Origin: Ectopseudomonas oleovorans
GTDB lineage: Bacteria; Pseudomonadota; Gammaproteobacteria; Pseudomonadales; Pseudomonadaceae
Length of the DNA stretch: 59,055 bases
Direction of reading: 5' to 3'
NCBI RefSeq assembly: GCF_003052605.1
Contig: NZ_QASO01000070.1
Location: forward strand, 12,755-71,809
Shown here: positions 25,237 through 35,349 of the stretch, piece by piece
Numbering within the stretch: the first letter of the stretch is position 1
Layout: each line of letters opens with the position of its first letter
The notes under the pieces: model-generated
What the model saw: only the letters and a program-made list of their open reading frames with translations
Told to the model about the DNA's origin: nothing
The model's database searches: none
Program-made: the position numbers and the translations under genes

Positions 25237-26102
25237 GCATGAGCATGGATTTCGAGGAAGTGCGCCTGAGCCTGCCGCATATCGAGTTGGCGGCTCATCT
25301 CTACGGTCCAGAGGATGGTGTGCCGGTTCTGGCGCTGCACGGCTGGTTGGATAACGCAGCGAGCTTTGCGCGGCTGGCGCCGAAACTCGAGGGGATGCGC
25401 ATCGTCGCCCTTGATTTTGCCGGTCATGGGCATTCCGAGCATCGTTCGGCAGGCGCCGGTTATGCGCTGTGGGACTATGCCTTTGACGTGCTGCAGGTCG
25501 CCGAGCAGTTTGGCTGGGCGCGTTTCTCCATCCTCGGTCATTCCATGGGCGCGATCACTGCCGTGTTGCTGGCGGGAGCGATGCCGGAGCGGATCGCGCG
25601 CCTGGCCTTGATTGACGGCCTGGTGCCTTACACCGGTGAAGCCGAGCAGGCGCCGCAGAAGCTGGGTGAAGCCTTGCGCGCCAGGCAGGCGCTGACTGAC
25701 AAGCGCAAGCCGGTGTACGCGGAGATGGCGCGCGCGGTCGAGGCGCGGATGAAAGGCGTGGGCGCGGTCAGCCGTGAGGCGGCCGAATTGCTGGCCCAGC
25801 GTGGGTTGATGCCGGTGCCGGGCGGCTACACCTGGCGTACCGACAGCCGCCTGACCCTGCCGTCGCCGCTGCGTCTGAGCTGGGCGCATGCCCAGGCGTT
25901 CGTTCGCGCGCTGCAATGCCCGGTCAGCCTGGTGTTGGCGGAGCAGGGCATGATGAGGGCGCAGGCGGCCGTGCGCACCTTGCTGCAGGATCTGCCGTTC
26001 GAGGTACACCGTCTGCCCGGTGGGCATCACCTGCATCTGGATGATGAAGCCGGTGCGCAGCTCGTAGCGGATTGTTTCAATCCATTCCTGCGCTTGCCTT
26101 GA
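25233..26102 (+). CDS. Alpha/beta hydrolase
   Basis: A 289-aa hydrolase of the same fold as its neighbour but a different subfamily. It has HGWLDNAASFARL after strand 3, the nucleophile in ILGHSMGAITAVLLAG (Ser near 104), an acid candidate near LVLAEQGMM, and the terminal His in LPGGHHLHLDDE. Several start ATGs are close together (25233, 25239, 25245); the first overlaps the upstream stop. Substrate unknown. Confidence 0.83.
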   Translation: MSMSMDFEEVRLSLPHIELAAHLYGPEDGVPVLALHGWLDNAASFARLAPKLEGMRIVALDFAGHGHSEHRSAGAGYALWDYAFDVLQVAEQFGWARFSILGHSMGAITAVLLAGAMPERIARLALIDGLVPYTGEAEQAPQKLGEALRARQALTDKRKPVYAEMARAVEARMKGVGAVSREAAELLAQRGLMPVPGGYTWRTDSRLTLPSPLRLSWAHAQAFVRALQCPVSLVLAEQGMMRAQAAVRTLLQDLPFEVHRLPGGHHLHLDDEAGAQLVADCFNPFLRLP

Positions 26103-26229
26103 CTTGCCTGCGGCCGTGGGGAAAGGTGTGGTGGTCTGCCATGGAGGATCGCATGATCGACCCGTTAAAAGTCGCCACTCGCTGTACAGCAAGCTCACCC
26201 GTCGCGTTTTTTCAGTGGACTGCCACCTT

Positions 26230-27045
26230 ATGAAGGGGGCTGTGCAGTTTTTTTCTGCGGTGCTTGCCGCGGTCTGCAGCGGTGCCGTACTGGCGGCCGA
26301 TCTACCTGGCAGTCGCGACCTCGAGGTACTGCCGCGGTTTCCTGCCAGTCACATCGTCGCGTTCAAGGAAGCGCCCGATGTCGAGCGTATCTATCCGCAA
26401 GGCTCGATTCGCCGCATCAGCGGGCGGTTGCGCTATGAGCGGGAGATTCTCGTGCAGGGCAAGCACAGTGCGGTGACCTACGAGCTGCCACGCACCCACA
26501 GTGCCGATCAGGTATTCACCACCGTACGGGAAACGCTGCTGCAGCAGGGCGCCGAATTGCTCTACTGGTGCCAGGGCCGTGAGTGTGGTGCGAGTAGCCT
26601 ATGGGCTAACTCGATATTCGGCAATGCCACGCTATATGGCCCTGACGACCAGCAGGCCTATGCCTTGTTACGCCTGGCCGAGCCGAATCACCAGAGCCTG
26701 CTGGCGCTATACAGCATCACTCGTGGGAATCGCCGTGCTTACCTGCATGCCGAGCAACTGGATGCCGAAGCCCCTCTAGGCGTATTGCTGCCGACGCCGG
26801 CGACCTTGCTGCGTCAGTTGCGTACCGATGGGCAACTGAAACTGCCCGATGAAGCCAAGGCCGACAGCGCCTGGGTCGAGGTGCTGGCGCGCAGCCTGAA
26901 CCTCGACAGCACCTTGCGCGTCAGCCTCGCCGGTAGCCAGGCCGAGGCCTGGCGCGAGGCGTTGATCGAGCAGCGCGTGCGCGAAGCGCGCCTGGAGTTG
27001 GGTGAGAGCTCGGATGAAACACTGAGCGTGCGTTTGTTGCGTTAA
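26230..27045 (+). CDS. DUF4892 exported protein
   Basis: A 271-aa periplasmic or outer-membrane-associated protein with a signal peptide (about 1-20, cleavage VLAA-DL). The domain beginning SRDLEVLPRFPASHIVAF and containing LLYWCQGRECGASSLWAN matches the DUF4892 family as I recognise it; function unknown. The ATG at 26230 gives a proper signal peptide; the frame extends 42 codons upstream without one. In P. aeruginosa a similar gene follows the two hydrolases. Confidence 0.75.
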   Translation: MKGAVQFFSAVLAAVCSGAVLAADLPGSRDLEVLPRFPASHIVAFKEAPDVERIYPQGSIRRISGRLRYEREILVQGKHSAVTYELPRTHSADQVFTTVRETLLQQGAELLYWCQGRECGASSLWANSIFGNATLYGPDDQQAYALLRLAEPNHQSLLALYSITRGNRRAYLHAEQLDAEAPLGVLLPTPATLLRQLRTDGQLKLPDEAKADSAWVEVLARSLNLDSTLRVSLAGSQAEAWREALIEQRVREARLELGESSDETLSVRLLR

Positions 27046-27072
27046 GCTAGCACTCGCAATCGCCTGTAACAG

Positions 27073-27092
27073 AGCGCCCGCAAGGGCGCTTT
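27073..27092 (+). terminator. Rho-independent terminator after the DUF4892 gene
   Basis: AGCGCCC (27073-27079), loop GCAA, GGGCGCT (27084-27090), then TTG. It is located 27 bp after the stop codon. Confidence 0.7.
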
Positions 27093-27120
27093 GTCGTTTC
27101 GTCGAAGGGAGTTTCGCTTG

Positions 27121-28206
27121 ATGGCCACTAATGATCGTCTGCTGGTGCAGATTCTTCTGCTCGGCCTGCTGGCTGCCAGCTTATGGGTGCTGGCGCCATT
27201 CTGGTCGGCGCTGTTCTGGGCCGCCGTGTTGGCCTTTGCCAGTTGGCCGCTGATGCGCCTGCTGACGCAATTGCTCAATGGGCGCCTGTCGCTGGCGGCG
27301 GGCATCCTGACTGTGGTCTGGGTGATCATGGTGGCGGTGCCGTTGGTCTGGCTGGGCTTCAACTTGGCCGATCACATCAACGATGCCAACGCCCTAATCA
27401 AGGATCTGCAGGTCGAAGGCCTGCCGCCAGCTCCAAGCTGGCTGGCCAGCATTCCACTGGTCGGTGATAGCCTGGTGGAACTGTGGCGCACCATCGACCA
27501 GCAGGGCGCTGCTTTCTTCGACACGCTGCGGCCCTATCTGGGCCAGGTCGGCAACTGGCTGTTGGCACGTAGTGCGAAGATCGGTGCGGGCATGGTCGAA
27601 CTGGCCCTGAGCCTGGTGCTGGTGTTCTTCTTCTACCGTGACGGGCCGCGCCTGGCGGTGTTCGTGCACAGCCTGCTGGAGCGACTGATTGGCGAGCGTG
27701 CCGATCATTACTTGGAACTGGTCGCCGGCACCGTGCAACGTGTGGTCAACGGCGTGATCGGTACCGCCGCCGCGCAGGCCGTGCTGGCCTACATCGGTTT
27801 CGTCATCGCCGGCGTGCCGGGCGCCCTGGTGCTGGGCCTGCTGACCTTCGCCTGCAGTTTCATCATGATCCCGCCGCTGATCTGGGGCCCCGCCGTGGCT
27901 TGGCTGGTATGGCAGGGGGAAATCGGCATGGCGATCTTCCTGGGTATCTGGGGCTTCTTCATCATCAGTGGGGTGGACAATATCCTCAAGCCCTACCTGA
28001 TCAGCCGTGGCGGCAACCTGCCGCTGGTGGTGGTGCTGCTCGGTGTGTTCGGCGGCATCCTGGCCTTCGGCTTTATGGGCCTGTTCCTTGGCCCGACCCT
28101 GCTGGCGGTGGCCTATAGCCTGCTCAGCGACTGGGTGGCGCAGAAGACACCGGACAACCAGGCAGCCCTCGACCAGTTGCCGCCAGACAAACAGCATGAG
28201 ACGTAA
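27121..28206 (+). CDS. AI-2E/PerM-family membrane transporter
   Basis: A 361-aa protein with about seven or eight membrane helices, of the family named after the autoinducer-2 exporter TqsA. Typical segments are APFWSALFWAAVLAFASWPL, VVNGVIGTAAAQAVLAYIGF and, near the end, GGNLPLVVVLLGVFGGILAFG followed by GLFLGPTLLAV. Other members are Na+/H+ antiporters, so the substrate cannot be named. The start at 27121 (MATNDRLL) has AAGGGAG upstream; an in-frame TTG at 27091 is part of the preceding terminator. Confidence 0.82.
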   Translation: MATNDRLLVQILLLGLLAASLWVLAPFWSALFWAAVLAFASWPLMRLLTQLLNGRLSLAAGILTVVWVIMVAVPLVWLGFNLADHINDANALIKDLQVEGLPPAPSWLASIPLVGDSLVELWRTIDQQGAAFFDTLRPYLGQVGNWLLARSAKIGAGMVELALSLVLVFFFYRDGPRLAVFVHSLLERLIGERADHYLELVAGTVQRVVNGVIGTAAAQAVLAYIGFVIAGVPGALVLGLLTFACSFIMIPPLIWGPAVAWLVWQGEIGMAIFLGIWGFFIISGVDNILKPYLISRGGNLPLVVVLLGVFGGILAFGFMGLFLGPTLLAVAYSLLSDWVAQKTPDNQAALDQLPPDKQHET

Positions 28207-28316
28207 CAACCGTTGAAACTAAGAACTTCTATCAAGAGACCAATGGCGGGCGTACCGCGTTGTTGATGGGGAGAGGCTGACCTAGGTCGAGGTTAGGTGT
28301 CAATAAATAGTCACTT

Positions 28317-28808
28317 GTGCGTAGCTTGTCGGTTTGCCTCGTTTTTGCCGGTTTATTGGCGGTTGTGTGATGGTGGCAGCGGCCCCAACCGATGCCCGTG
28401 CAACTGATCGCGGTGGAGCGCGGCCCGGTGGAAACCCTGGTCGCCAATACCCGCGCCGGCACCCTGAAATCCTGTCGCCGTTCGCGGCTGTCGTTCAATG
28501 TCGGCGGCCAGGTCAGCGAGCTGCTGGTCGACGCAGGCCAGCAGGTCGAGGTCGGTCAGGTGCTCATGCGTCTGCGCCAGGACGACCGCCTGGCGCGGGT
28601 CGAGGAGGCCTGCGCGCGTCTTGAGGTACGCCGCAGCGAGCGCGAGCAGTTGTGCCGCAAGGCCGAGTTGTACCAGCGTGATTACCGCCGACTGCAGCAC
28701 CTGGGCGAACGCAAGCTGACCTCGCTCGAGCACCTCGACCAGGCCGAGACCAAGGCGCGCCTGGCGCAACTGGCCTTCACCGCGCAGCAGGTGCAGATCC
28801 GTGAGTGA
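28317..28808 (+). pseudogene. Truncated RND-type membrane fusion (adaptor) protein
   Basis: The frame begins GTG at 28317 with a hydrophobic anchor (RSLSVCLVFAGLLAVV) and hits TGA at 28368-28370. It then continues in frame as an adaptor N-terminal region: LIAVERGPVETLVANTRAGT, the lipoyl half-domain RLSFNVGGQVSELLVDAGQQ with VGQVLMRL, and an alpha-hairpin helix. It stops at 28808 in the middle of the hairpin, directly against the convergent patatin gene. The second half of the lipoyl domain, the beta-barrel and any RND pump gene are absent. An internal ATG at 28392 could give a 138-residue fragment, but it would lack the anchor. Confidence 0.8.
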
Positions 28809-29816
28809 TCAGCGCTCGCGCTCGTAGCGCTCGAGGGTGTCGCGGGCGATCTGGCGGCCGAGCATGATCAGCTCCGGCGCCTTGTAGAACTCGAAGAAAC
28901 GGCACACGCGCTTGGGCACGTTGATCAGGATGTCCGGCGGGTAGCCGGCGATCTTGTATTGCGCCAGCGAGGTCTGCATCACCTCGAAGCTCTGGTTGAC
29001 CAGTTCCAGCAGCGAGGCCGGGCCGCTGAACTCGGCGACCCGCGAGCCGCTGGCGGATTTCGGCGCCGCCTCATTCTCCCAGGCGCGGCTCGGCGCGGCA
29101 GCCGGGCTGAGGGTATCGGCGAGCCGCTGCTGCTCGGCGAGCAACAGGGTTTCATCCTCACTCTTGCGGCGAAAACTAGGCAGGCGCGAGCCAAGTGACG
29201 TCATCAACTGGTCGATGCGCCCCTTGAGGGCCGCGGGGCGCTCGATCACCGGCAACTGGTAGTGATTCTGGTTGGTGGCGTTGAGGTTGACCGCGATGAT
29301 CAGGTCGCAGTGGCTGGAGACCACCGGCACGATTGGCAGCGGGTTGAGCAAGCCGCCGTCGACCAGCATGCGCTTGCCCTGGATGACCGGGGTGAACAGG
29401 CTGGGAATCGCCGCCGAGGCGCGCATGGCCTGGTGCAGGCAGCCTTCCTGGAACCAGATTTCCTGCTGGTTGGTGAGGTCGGTGGCGACGGCGGTGAAGG
29501 GGATCGACAGCTCTTCGATGTTGATCTCGCCGACGATTTCCTGAATGCGTCCGAACACTCGCTCGCCGCGAATGGCACCGAGGCGGAAGCTGACATCGAG
29601 CAGGCGCAGTACATCGAGATAGTCCAGGCTTTCCGTCCATTCACGGTATTCGCGCAACTTGCCTGCGGCGAATATACCGCCGACCACCGCGCCCATCGAA
29701 CAGCCGGCGATGCAGCCGATTTCATAGCCGCGCGCCTGCAGCTCATCGATCACGCCGATATGCGCATAGCCGCGCGCACCTCCCGAGCCCAATACCAGCG
29801 CCACTTTCTTGCTCAT
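28809..29816 (-). CDS. Patatin-like phospholipase (RssA/NTE family)
   Basis: A 335-aa patatin-domain protein. The oxyanion loop is LGSGGARGYAHIG (residues 9-21), the nucleophile motif GCSMG (Ser near 40) and the catalytic Asp in LVDGGLLNPLPIVP (near 152). No signal peptide is seen, so it is cytoplasmic or membrane-peripheral. The C-terminal third is variable and probably membrane-binding. Family members are lipid acyl hydrolases; the physiological substrate is unknown. Divergent from selD with 105 bp between. Confidence 0.87.
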   Translation of the reverse strand: MSKKVALVLGSGGARGYAHIGVIDELQARGYEIGCIAGCSMGAVVGGIFAAGKLREYREWTESLDYLDVLRLLDVSFRLGAIRGERVFGRIQEIVGEINIEELSIPFTAVATDLTNQQEIWFQEGCLHQAMRASAAIPSLFTPVIQGKRMLVDGGLLNPLPIVPVVSSHCDLIIAVNLNATNQNHYQLPVIERPAALKGRIDQLMTSLGSRLPSFRRKSEDETLLLAEQQRLADTLSPAAAPSRAWENEAAPKSASGSRVAEFSGPASLLELVNQSFEVMQTSLAQYKIAGYPPDILINVPKRVCRFFEFYKAPELIMLGRQIARDTLERYERER

Positions 29817-29921
29817 TGACCGACTCCCCCAGTGAAGCTTCGACCTTACTCGCGCAATTGGGCTTAGCCAAGGCAGTCTTTGCTAGAATCCGCCGCCAGT
29901 TATCGCGGTGAGAGAAGAACC

Positions 29922-30956
29922 ATGAGCGAACCCATCCGTTTGACCCAGTACAGCCACGGCGCCGGCTGCGGCTGCAAGATTTCGCCGAAGGTGCTTGAGG
30001 TGATTCTCGCTGGCAGCGGCGCGCAGAATCTCGACCCCAGACTCTGGGTGGGCAATGCCTCGCGTGATGACGCGGCGGTATACGCCATCGACGAAGAGCG
30101 TGGCGTGGTCTCTACGACCGACTTCTTCATGCCGATTGTCGACGACCCCTACGATTTCGGCCGTATCGCTGCGACCAATGCGATCAGCGACATCTACGCC
30201 ATGGGCGGTGACCCGCTGATGGCCATCGCCATCCTCGGCTGGCCGGTCAACCTGCTGGCCCCGGAAGTGGCACGCGAAGTGATCCGCGGTGGCCGCGCCG
30301 TGTGCGATGAAGCCGGCATCCCGCTGGCTGGCGGTCACTCGATCGATGCGCCGGAACCGATTTTCGGCCTGGCCGTGACCGGCCTGGTGAGCAAGGCCAA
30401 CATGAAGCGCAACGATACCGCCACGGCTGGTTGCAAGCTGTATCTGACCAAGCCGCTGGGCATCGGCATCCTCACCACGGCGGAGAAGAAGGCCAAGCTG
30501 CGCGATGCGGACGTTGGCCTGGCGCGTGACTGGATGTGCACCCTGAACAAGCCCGGCAGCCGCTTTGGCAAGCTTGCCGGCGTGCGCGCGATGACCGACG
30601 TCACCGGCTTCGGCCTGCTTGGCCACCTGGTGGAAATGGCCGATGGCAGCGGTCTGAGTGCCCGTGTCGAGTTCGCCCGAGTGCCGCGTCTGGAGAGTGT
30701 CGAACACTATCTGGAGCAGGGCTGCGTACCGGGTGGCACCTTGCGCAATTTCGACAGTTACGGCGACAAGATCGCGCCGCTGCCCGAGCTGGCCAAGCTA
30801 CTGCTGTGTGACCCGCAGACCAGCGGTGGCCTGCTGATTGCCGTGGCGCCGGAGGGCGAGGCCGAGTTCCTCGCCGTGGCCGCCGAGCTGGGGCTGGATC
30901 TGGCGCCCATCGGTGAGATGGTCGAGCGACAGCGTTACGCGGTCGAGGTGCTCTGA
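29922..30956 (+). CDS. selD: Selenophosphate synthetase SelD
   Basis: A 344-aa enzyme that makes selenophosphate from selenide and ATP for selenocysteine and selenouridine synthesis. The N-terminal segment [11 protein letters not shown] has the catalytic cysteine (not selenocysteine) and lysine. ATP-binding elements include the Asp in [12 protein letters not shown] and the GGHSID segment. The ATG at 29922 (MSEPIRLTQ) fits; the frame extends 14 codons upstream. Its stop overlaps the selU start (TGATG), so the two are translationally coupled. Confidence 0.95.
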   Translation: MSEPIRLTQYSHGAGCGCKISPKVLEVILAGSGAQNLDPRLWVGNASRDDAAVYAIDEERGVVSTTDFFMPIVDDPYDFGRIAATNAISDIYAMGGDPLMAIAILGWPVNLLAPEVAREVIRGGRAVCDEAGIPLAGGHSIDAPEPIFGLAVTGLVSKANMKRNDTATAGCKLYLTKPLGIGILTTAEKKAKLRDADVGLARDWMCTLNKPGSRFGKLAGVRAMTDVTGFGLLGHLVEMADGSGLSARVEFARVPRLESVEHYLEQGCVPGGTLRNFDSYGDKIAPLPELAKLLLCDPQTSGGLLIAVAPEGEAEFLAVAAELGLDLAPIGEMVERQRYAVEVL

Positions 30957-32056
30957 TGCGCGACAACTGCACCGACTACCGCGATCTGTTCCTGCATGAC
31001 CGGGCGATGATGGATACCCGTGCACCGGTCGAATTCCACAAAGGCGCGTTCCCCGGCGTGATCAATCTGCCGCTGATGACCGATATCGAGCGGCAAAGGG
31101 TCGGCACCTGCTACAAGCAGCAAGGCCAGCAGGCGGCCATCGAGCTGGGCCATCAACTGGTCAGCGGCCAGACCAAGGCCGAGCGCATCGAGGCTTGGGC
31201 CGCCTTTGCCAAGGCCAACCCTGACGGTTACCTGTACTGCTTTCGCGGTGGCCTGCGCTCGCAGATCGTCCAGCAATGGCTGAAAAGCGAGGCGGGCATC
31301 GACTATCCGCGCGTGGTCGGTGGTTACAAGGCCATGCGCACCTTCCTTCTGCAGGCCACCGACGAGGCGGTACAGGCGTGCGATTTCGTGCTGGTGGGCG
31401 GGATGACCGGCACCGGCAAGACCGAGGTGATCAGCCAGCTGAGCAACAGCCTGGACCTGGAGGCGCACGCCAATCACCGAGGCTCCAGCTTTGGCAAGCG
31501 CGCCACTGGCCAGCCCGAGCAGATCGATTTCGAAAATGCTCTGGCCATCGATCTGCTCAAGCGCCGTGCCGCGGGACAGCAGCAGTTCGTGCTGGAAGAT
31601 GAGGCGCGTCTGATCGGCCGCTGCTCCTTGCCATTACCGCTGTATCAGGCGATGCAGCATCATCCCCTGGTGTGGCTGGAGGACAGCGTGGCCAACCGTG
31701 TGGAGCGGATTCTGCAGGCATACGTGGTCGAGTTGTGTGCCGAGTTCGTTGCAGTCCAGGGTGCCGAGGCAGGCTTCACCGCGTTCGCCGCGCGCCTGCG
31801 CGAGAGCCTGACCAATATCACCCGTCGCCTGGGCGGCGAGCGTTATCAGCGCCTGGCGGCGATCATGGACCAGGCGCTGGAGGAGCAGGCGCGCGACGGC
31901 CAGGTCGATACCCATCGCGGCTGGATCGAGGCCTTGCTGGTCGAGTACTACGATCCTATGTACGTGTTCCAGCGCGAGAGCAAATCCGGGCGGATTGAAT
32001 TCGCCGGGGAGCAGCAGGCTGTGGTGGAATACCTGCGTAAGCGAAACGGCGGGTGA
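30956..32056 (+). CDS. selU: tRNA 2-selenouridine synthase SelU (MnmH)
   Basis: A 366-aa enzyme that replaces the sulphur of 2-thiouridine at the wobble position of some tRNAs with selenium, using selenophosphate. The N-terminal rhodanese domain has the active cysteine in [12 protein letters not shown] (near residue 97). The C-terminal domain has a P-loop [11 protein letters not shown] (about 146-156). Directly coupled to selD. Confidence 0.93.
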   Translation: MRDNCTDYRDLFLHDRAMMDTRAPVEFHKGAFPGVINLPLMTDIERQRVGTCYKQQGQQAAIELGHQLVSGQTKAERIEAWAAFAKANPDGYLYCFRGGLRSQIVQQWLKSEAGIDYPRVVGGYKAMRTFLLQATDEAVQACDFVLVGGMTGTGKTEVISQLSNSLDLEAHANHRGSSFGKRATGQPEQIDFENALAIDLLKRRAAGQQQFVLEDEARLIGRCSLPLPLYQAMQHHPLVWLEDSVANRVERILQAYVVELCAEFVAVQGAEAGFTAFAARLRESLTNITRRLGGERYQRLAAIMDQALEEQARDGQVDTHRGWIEALLVEYYDPMYVFQRESKSGRIEFAGEQQAVVEYLRKRNGG

Positions 32057-32096
32057 GGTGGGCACTTTCCTTCTGCCGTAGCGTCATAGACTGGGC

Positions 32097-32152
32097 CTAG
32101 GGTCTGTTGCCGTTTCGCGCACGGCTCGCGTCGAAACGGCAACAGACCCTAG
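32097..32152. repeat. 56-bp palindrome with 21-bp perfect arms
   Basis: Left arm 32097-32117 starts CTAGGGTCTGTTG and right arm 32132-32152 is its exact reverse complement; the 14-nt loop is CGCACGGCTCGCGT. It begins and ends with CTAG and abuts the MITE-like element at 32151. It is not a typical terminator (no T run). Origin unknown. Confidence 0.75.
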
Positions 32153-32337
32153 CAGGCCGTTGAAAACTACCTGCGTTGCCATTGCTGCGTTAAAAACAGG
32201 CTCGTGCGCGAGCCCGATCAAAATGCTCATTTATAGCTCGTAAAGTCGAACGCGACCCCGGTCGTTTTTCACCTGTTTTTGCGGGGCCGCCATCGGTATT
32301 GCACTGGCTGCCTCGCCTACGTTTTCAACAGCCTGTT
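32151..32337. repeat. MITE-like palindromic repeat, copy 2
   Basis: Termini AGCAGGCCGTTGAAAAC (32151-32167) and GTTTTCAACAGCCTGTT (32321-32337) are inverted repeats matching at 15 of 17 positions. Inside is the same core as copy 1 and copy 3 (TTAAAAACAGG, AATGCTCATTTA, CCTGTTTTTG), but with an extra GC-rich stretch (about 32244-32298). No gene is encoded. Together with the palindrome at 32097-32152 it fills most of the 315-bp gap between selU and the lipoprotein gene. Confidence 0.75.
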
Positions 32338-32371
32338 ATACGTAGTCATATCCGTTCGAGGAGTGTGGTCG

Positions 32372-32650
32372 ATGAAACACTGGATCTGTTTACCGCTGCT
32401 TGCGCTGGTGCTCACCGGCTGCGCCGGCAAGACCGTTTACCGTGAGACTTGTGCCAATCAACTGGATGCCGCCTGGAAAGAGCTGAGCATCGCCGAGGCC
32501 GAGGGTTTCGCCGGTACGGTGAGCTATTCCAAGGCGCTTTCGCTGCTTACCGCTGCCAAGACCCAGCAGCAGTTCGAAGCCTACGAAGGCTGCACCAGCA
32601 AGGCCGAGCGTGCGCGCTTTTACATCCGTGAATCGCGAGCGGGGCGTTGA
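32372..32650 (+). CDS. Small lipoprotein, function unknown
   Basis: A 92-aa protein with a type II signal peptide; the lipobox is LTGC with Cys near residue 16. The mature part is helical, with two more cysteines (ETCANQLDAAWKEL and YEGCTSKAERARFYIRES), which might form a disulfide. The start at 32372 follows GAGGAG. Its stop overlaps the flavin-reductase-family gene (TGATG), so co-translation is likely. Confidence 0.7.
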   Translation: MKHWICLPLLALVLTGCAGKTVYRETCANQLDAAWKELSIAEAEGFAGTVSYSKALSLLTAAKTQQQFEAYEGCTSKAERARFYIRESRAGR

Positions 32651-33255
32651 TGCAGCTCGATTTCTCCGATCTGAGCCCGCTCGAGGCTTATCGCTGGTTG
32701 GCGTCCACTGTCACGCCGCGGCCTATCGCCTGGGTTTCCACCCGTTCGGCCGAGGGCGTGGCCAATCTGGCGCCGTTCAGCTTCTTTCAGGTGATCAGTG
32801 ACAACCCGCCGACCTTGCTGGTCAACGTCAACACCCGCGACGATGGCAGCCTCAAGGACAGCCTGCGCAATGCCCAGGCCAGCGGCGAGCTGGCGATTCA
32901 ACTGGTCAGCTTCGCTCAGGCCGAAGCGATGAATGCCAGTGCCGCGATCCTGCCGCATGAGGTCAGCGAATTTGCCCACTGCGCCATTGCCAGCCAGCCG
33001 TGCGAGCGCATCGACGTGCCGCGCGTCGTCGGCGCCCCGGTGACCTTCGAATGCCGTGTGACGCAAATTCAGCCCTATCCGCCGCAACAACCCAATTGCC
33101 ACCTGATCTTCGCCGAAGTGCTGCTGGCGCACATTGATGATGCGGTGCTCAACGAGCAGGGGCGTATCGACCCGCTCAAGCTCGATCTGGTCGGTCGCCT
33201 GGGGGGCAGCGCCTACTGCCGCACACGTGACCTTTTCCAGATGCAGCGGCCCTGA
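32650..33255 (+). CDS. Flavin reductase-like (FMN-binding split barrel) protein
   Basis: A 201-aa protein of the flavin reductase-like family. The N-terminal signature STVTPRPIAWVSTRSAEGVA NLAPFS region (split in two here) is typical of FMN-binding domains that use the loop after strand 2. It has no accessory domain. The ATG at 32650 overlaps the stop of the lipoprotein gene; a TTG one codon earlier is less likely. Physiological partner unknown. Confidence 0.82.
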   Translation: MQLDFSDLSPLEAYRWLASTVTPRPIAWVSTRSAEGVANLAPFSFFQVISDNPPTLLVNVNTRDDGSLKDSLRNAQASGELAIQLVSFAQAEAMNASAAILPHEVSEFAHCAIASQPCERIDVPRVVGAPVTFECRVTQIQPYPPQQPNCHLIFAEVLLAHIDDAVLNEQGRIDPLKLDLVGRLGGSAYCRTRDLFQMQRP

Positions 33256-33381
33256 ACCCGTTCTGAAAACGACGTCCAGTTAACTCTCCCGGCCATCTTG
33301 GCGTCTGCTGGCTTGTCGCCAGTAGCGCTGCGCTCCTATGTTCCAGAATTCGGGGCTAGCTGCAGTAGGCAGGAGGATGTC

Positions 33382-35349
33382 ATGGGTGGCTCATTGAGCA
33401 AGCGGCTGGCCAGTCTGAGCACGGCCAGCAAGTTGATGCTGGGTTTTGCTCTGGTATTGATTCTGACCGCTCTGGTGGCTGTTACCGGTTTGCTGGCGTT
33501 GCGTGAAGTCAGTGCTGGCGCTGAGCTGCAGCAGCGCATGAGCGCGCTGGGTGAGCAGGTGCTGCGCATGCGTCAGAGCGAGCAGGCGTTCGCGCTGAGT
33601 GGCGATAGTCAGCACGCCGCGCGTCTGGCCGAACAGGCCGAGGCGATTCTGCAGGCCGGGCAGGCACTGCAAGGTGAGCTCGATAGCGACACGGCCGCGA
33701 TTCTGGCGCAGGTCGAGCCTGCACTGGCCGACTACCGCAGCGCTTTTGCCCGCTACGTTGAACTCACCGACAACATGCAGCTGTCCCTGCAAGCCGCCGA
33801 CTGGCTGGTGGTCAGCGCGGCCAACAGCCTGGATCTGCTGCAGGAAGGGCTGACCGAAGACGGCGTCGACCTGCTCAAGAGCTCCCAAGGCGAGCAGGGC
33901 GGTGATTCGGTCCTGCAGGCCGGCAAGGTCGGCAAGATTCATCAACTACTGCTGCAGGCGTTGGATCAGGCACGCCAGCGCCTGGAGGCCAGCCGGCGCA
34001 GCGATAGCAGTGAGCTGGCGGAAATTGCCCAGGCAGGCGAGGCGCAAGCCCTGGCTGCCGAGTTGCGCGATGCGCTGGACGATCCCGGCTATGCCGCGGT
34101 GCTCGGCGAGGTGGTGGTCAACGTCGACTCCTTCAATGAGCGCCTGAAGGAATACGCCACCCAGTTGCAGCAACAAAAACAGGTATACGGGCAACTGGTC
34201 GCTCAGGTCGAGCAGTTGCTGCAGCGAGTCGAGCTGGCCCTGGACACGCAACGCCAGGCCATGCATGCCGAGCGTCAGGCCAGCAGCGGTCTGATCATCC
34301 TGGCAGCGGCCCTGGCGCTGCTTTTCGGTCTTGGCGCGGCGATCATGATCAGCCTGGCCATCGTGCGTCCGCTCAAGCGCGTGATCGGCCTCGCCGAATC
34401 CATTGCCAGTGGCGACCTCAGCGTACGTATCGAACAGGATCGGCGCGATGAAATCGGGCAGCTGCTGGCTGCCATGCAAGGGATGTCCGCCAACCTGCGC
34501 GATATGGTCGGCCGCCTGCAGGGGGGTGTGGCGCAGATTTCCAGCTCCGCCCAAACCCTCTCGACAACTGCCGAGCAGACGCGCCAGGGCGTCAATGGTC
34601 AGAAGCTGGAGACCGATCAGGTCGCCACCGCCATGAGCCAGATGACGACCACGGTGCACGAGGTGGCACGCAATGCCGAGGCCGCAGCGGCTTCCACTGA
34701 ACAGGCTGACCAGCGTGTCGGTGCCGGTAGCCAGGTGGTGCGCCAGACCCTGCAGCGCATCGAGCAATTGGCTCGCGCCATGGACGCCACTACCGAGAGC
34801 ATTCAGCGCCTGAGCCAGAACACTCAGCGTATCGATGCCGTACTCGAGGTGATCAAGAGCGTGGCCGAGCAGACCAACCTGCTGGCGCTCAACGCGGCCA
34901 TCGAAGCGGCGCGCGCCGGAGAACAGGGGCGCGGTTTCGCGGTGGTCGCCGATGAGGTAAGGGCGCTGGCAAAACGCACTCAGCAATCCACGGCGGAAAT
35001 CGAGTCGCTGATCGCGGCCTTGCGCGAGGGTAGCCGCCGCGCCGTGACGGACATGGAGCAGAGCGCCAGCCTGGTGAATCTCACGGTTGGCGACGCCAAC
35101 CAGACCGAAGGCGCCCTGGCGGCCATTGCCGAGGCGGTGAGCCTGATCTCGGAGATGAATCAGCAGATCGCTGCCGCGGCCGAGCAGCAGACTGCCGTGG
35201 CCGAGGAAATCAACCGCAGCGTCACCTCGATCCGCGATATTGCCGATCAGTCAGCTACGGCCATGGACGAAACCGCTGCGTCGAGCATCCAGCTGGCTGA
35301 GCTGGGGCGGGAGCTGCAGGGCATGGCAGGGCACTTTCGCATGACATAG
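33382..35349 (+). CDS. Methyl-accepting chemotaxis protein with helical bimodular (HBM) sensor
   Basis: A 655-aa chemoreceptor. TM1 is at about residues 18-38, then a long all-helical periplasmic region of about 260 residues consistent with the HBM family, TM2 (about 300-325), HAMP and the signalling domain with [20 protein letters not shown] and [20 protein letters not shown] receptors bind organic acids such as TCA intermediates, or polyamines; the ligand here is unknown. The ATG at 33382 has a clear AGGAGG; the frame extends 28 codons upstream. In P. aeruginosa an MCP also follows the selD-selU/flavin reductase group (PA1646, from memory). Confidence 0.88.
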   Translation: MGGSLSKRLASLSTASKLMLGFALVLILTALVAVTGLLALREVSAGAELQQRMSALGEQVLRMRQSEQAFALSGDSQHAARLAEQAEAILQAGQALQGELDSDTAAILAQVEPALADYRSAFARYVELTDNMQLSLQAADWLVVSAANSLDLLQEGLTEDGVDLLKSSQGEQGGDSVLQAGKVGKIHQLLLQALDQARQRLEASRRSDSSELAEIAQAGEAQALAAELRDALDDPGYAAVLGEVVVNVDSFNERLKEYATQLQQQKQVYGQLVAQVEQLLQRVELALDTQRQAMHAERQASSGLIILAAALALLFGLGAAIMISLAIVRPLKRVIGLAESIASGDLSVRIEQDRRDEIGQLLAAMQGMSANLRDMVGRLQGGVAQISSSAQTLSTTAEQTRQGVNGQKLETDQVATAMSQMTTTVHEVARNAEAAAASTEQADQRVGAGSQVVRQTLQRIEQLARAMDATTESIQRLSQNTQRIDAVLEVIKSVAEQTNLLALNAAIEAARAGEQGRGFAVVADEVRALAKRTQQSTAEIESLIAALREGSRRAVTDMEQSASLVNLTVGDANQTEGALAAIAEAVSLISEMNQQIAAAAEQQTAVAEEINRSVTSIRDIADQSATAMDETAASSIQLAELGRELQGMAGHFRMT

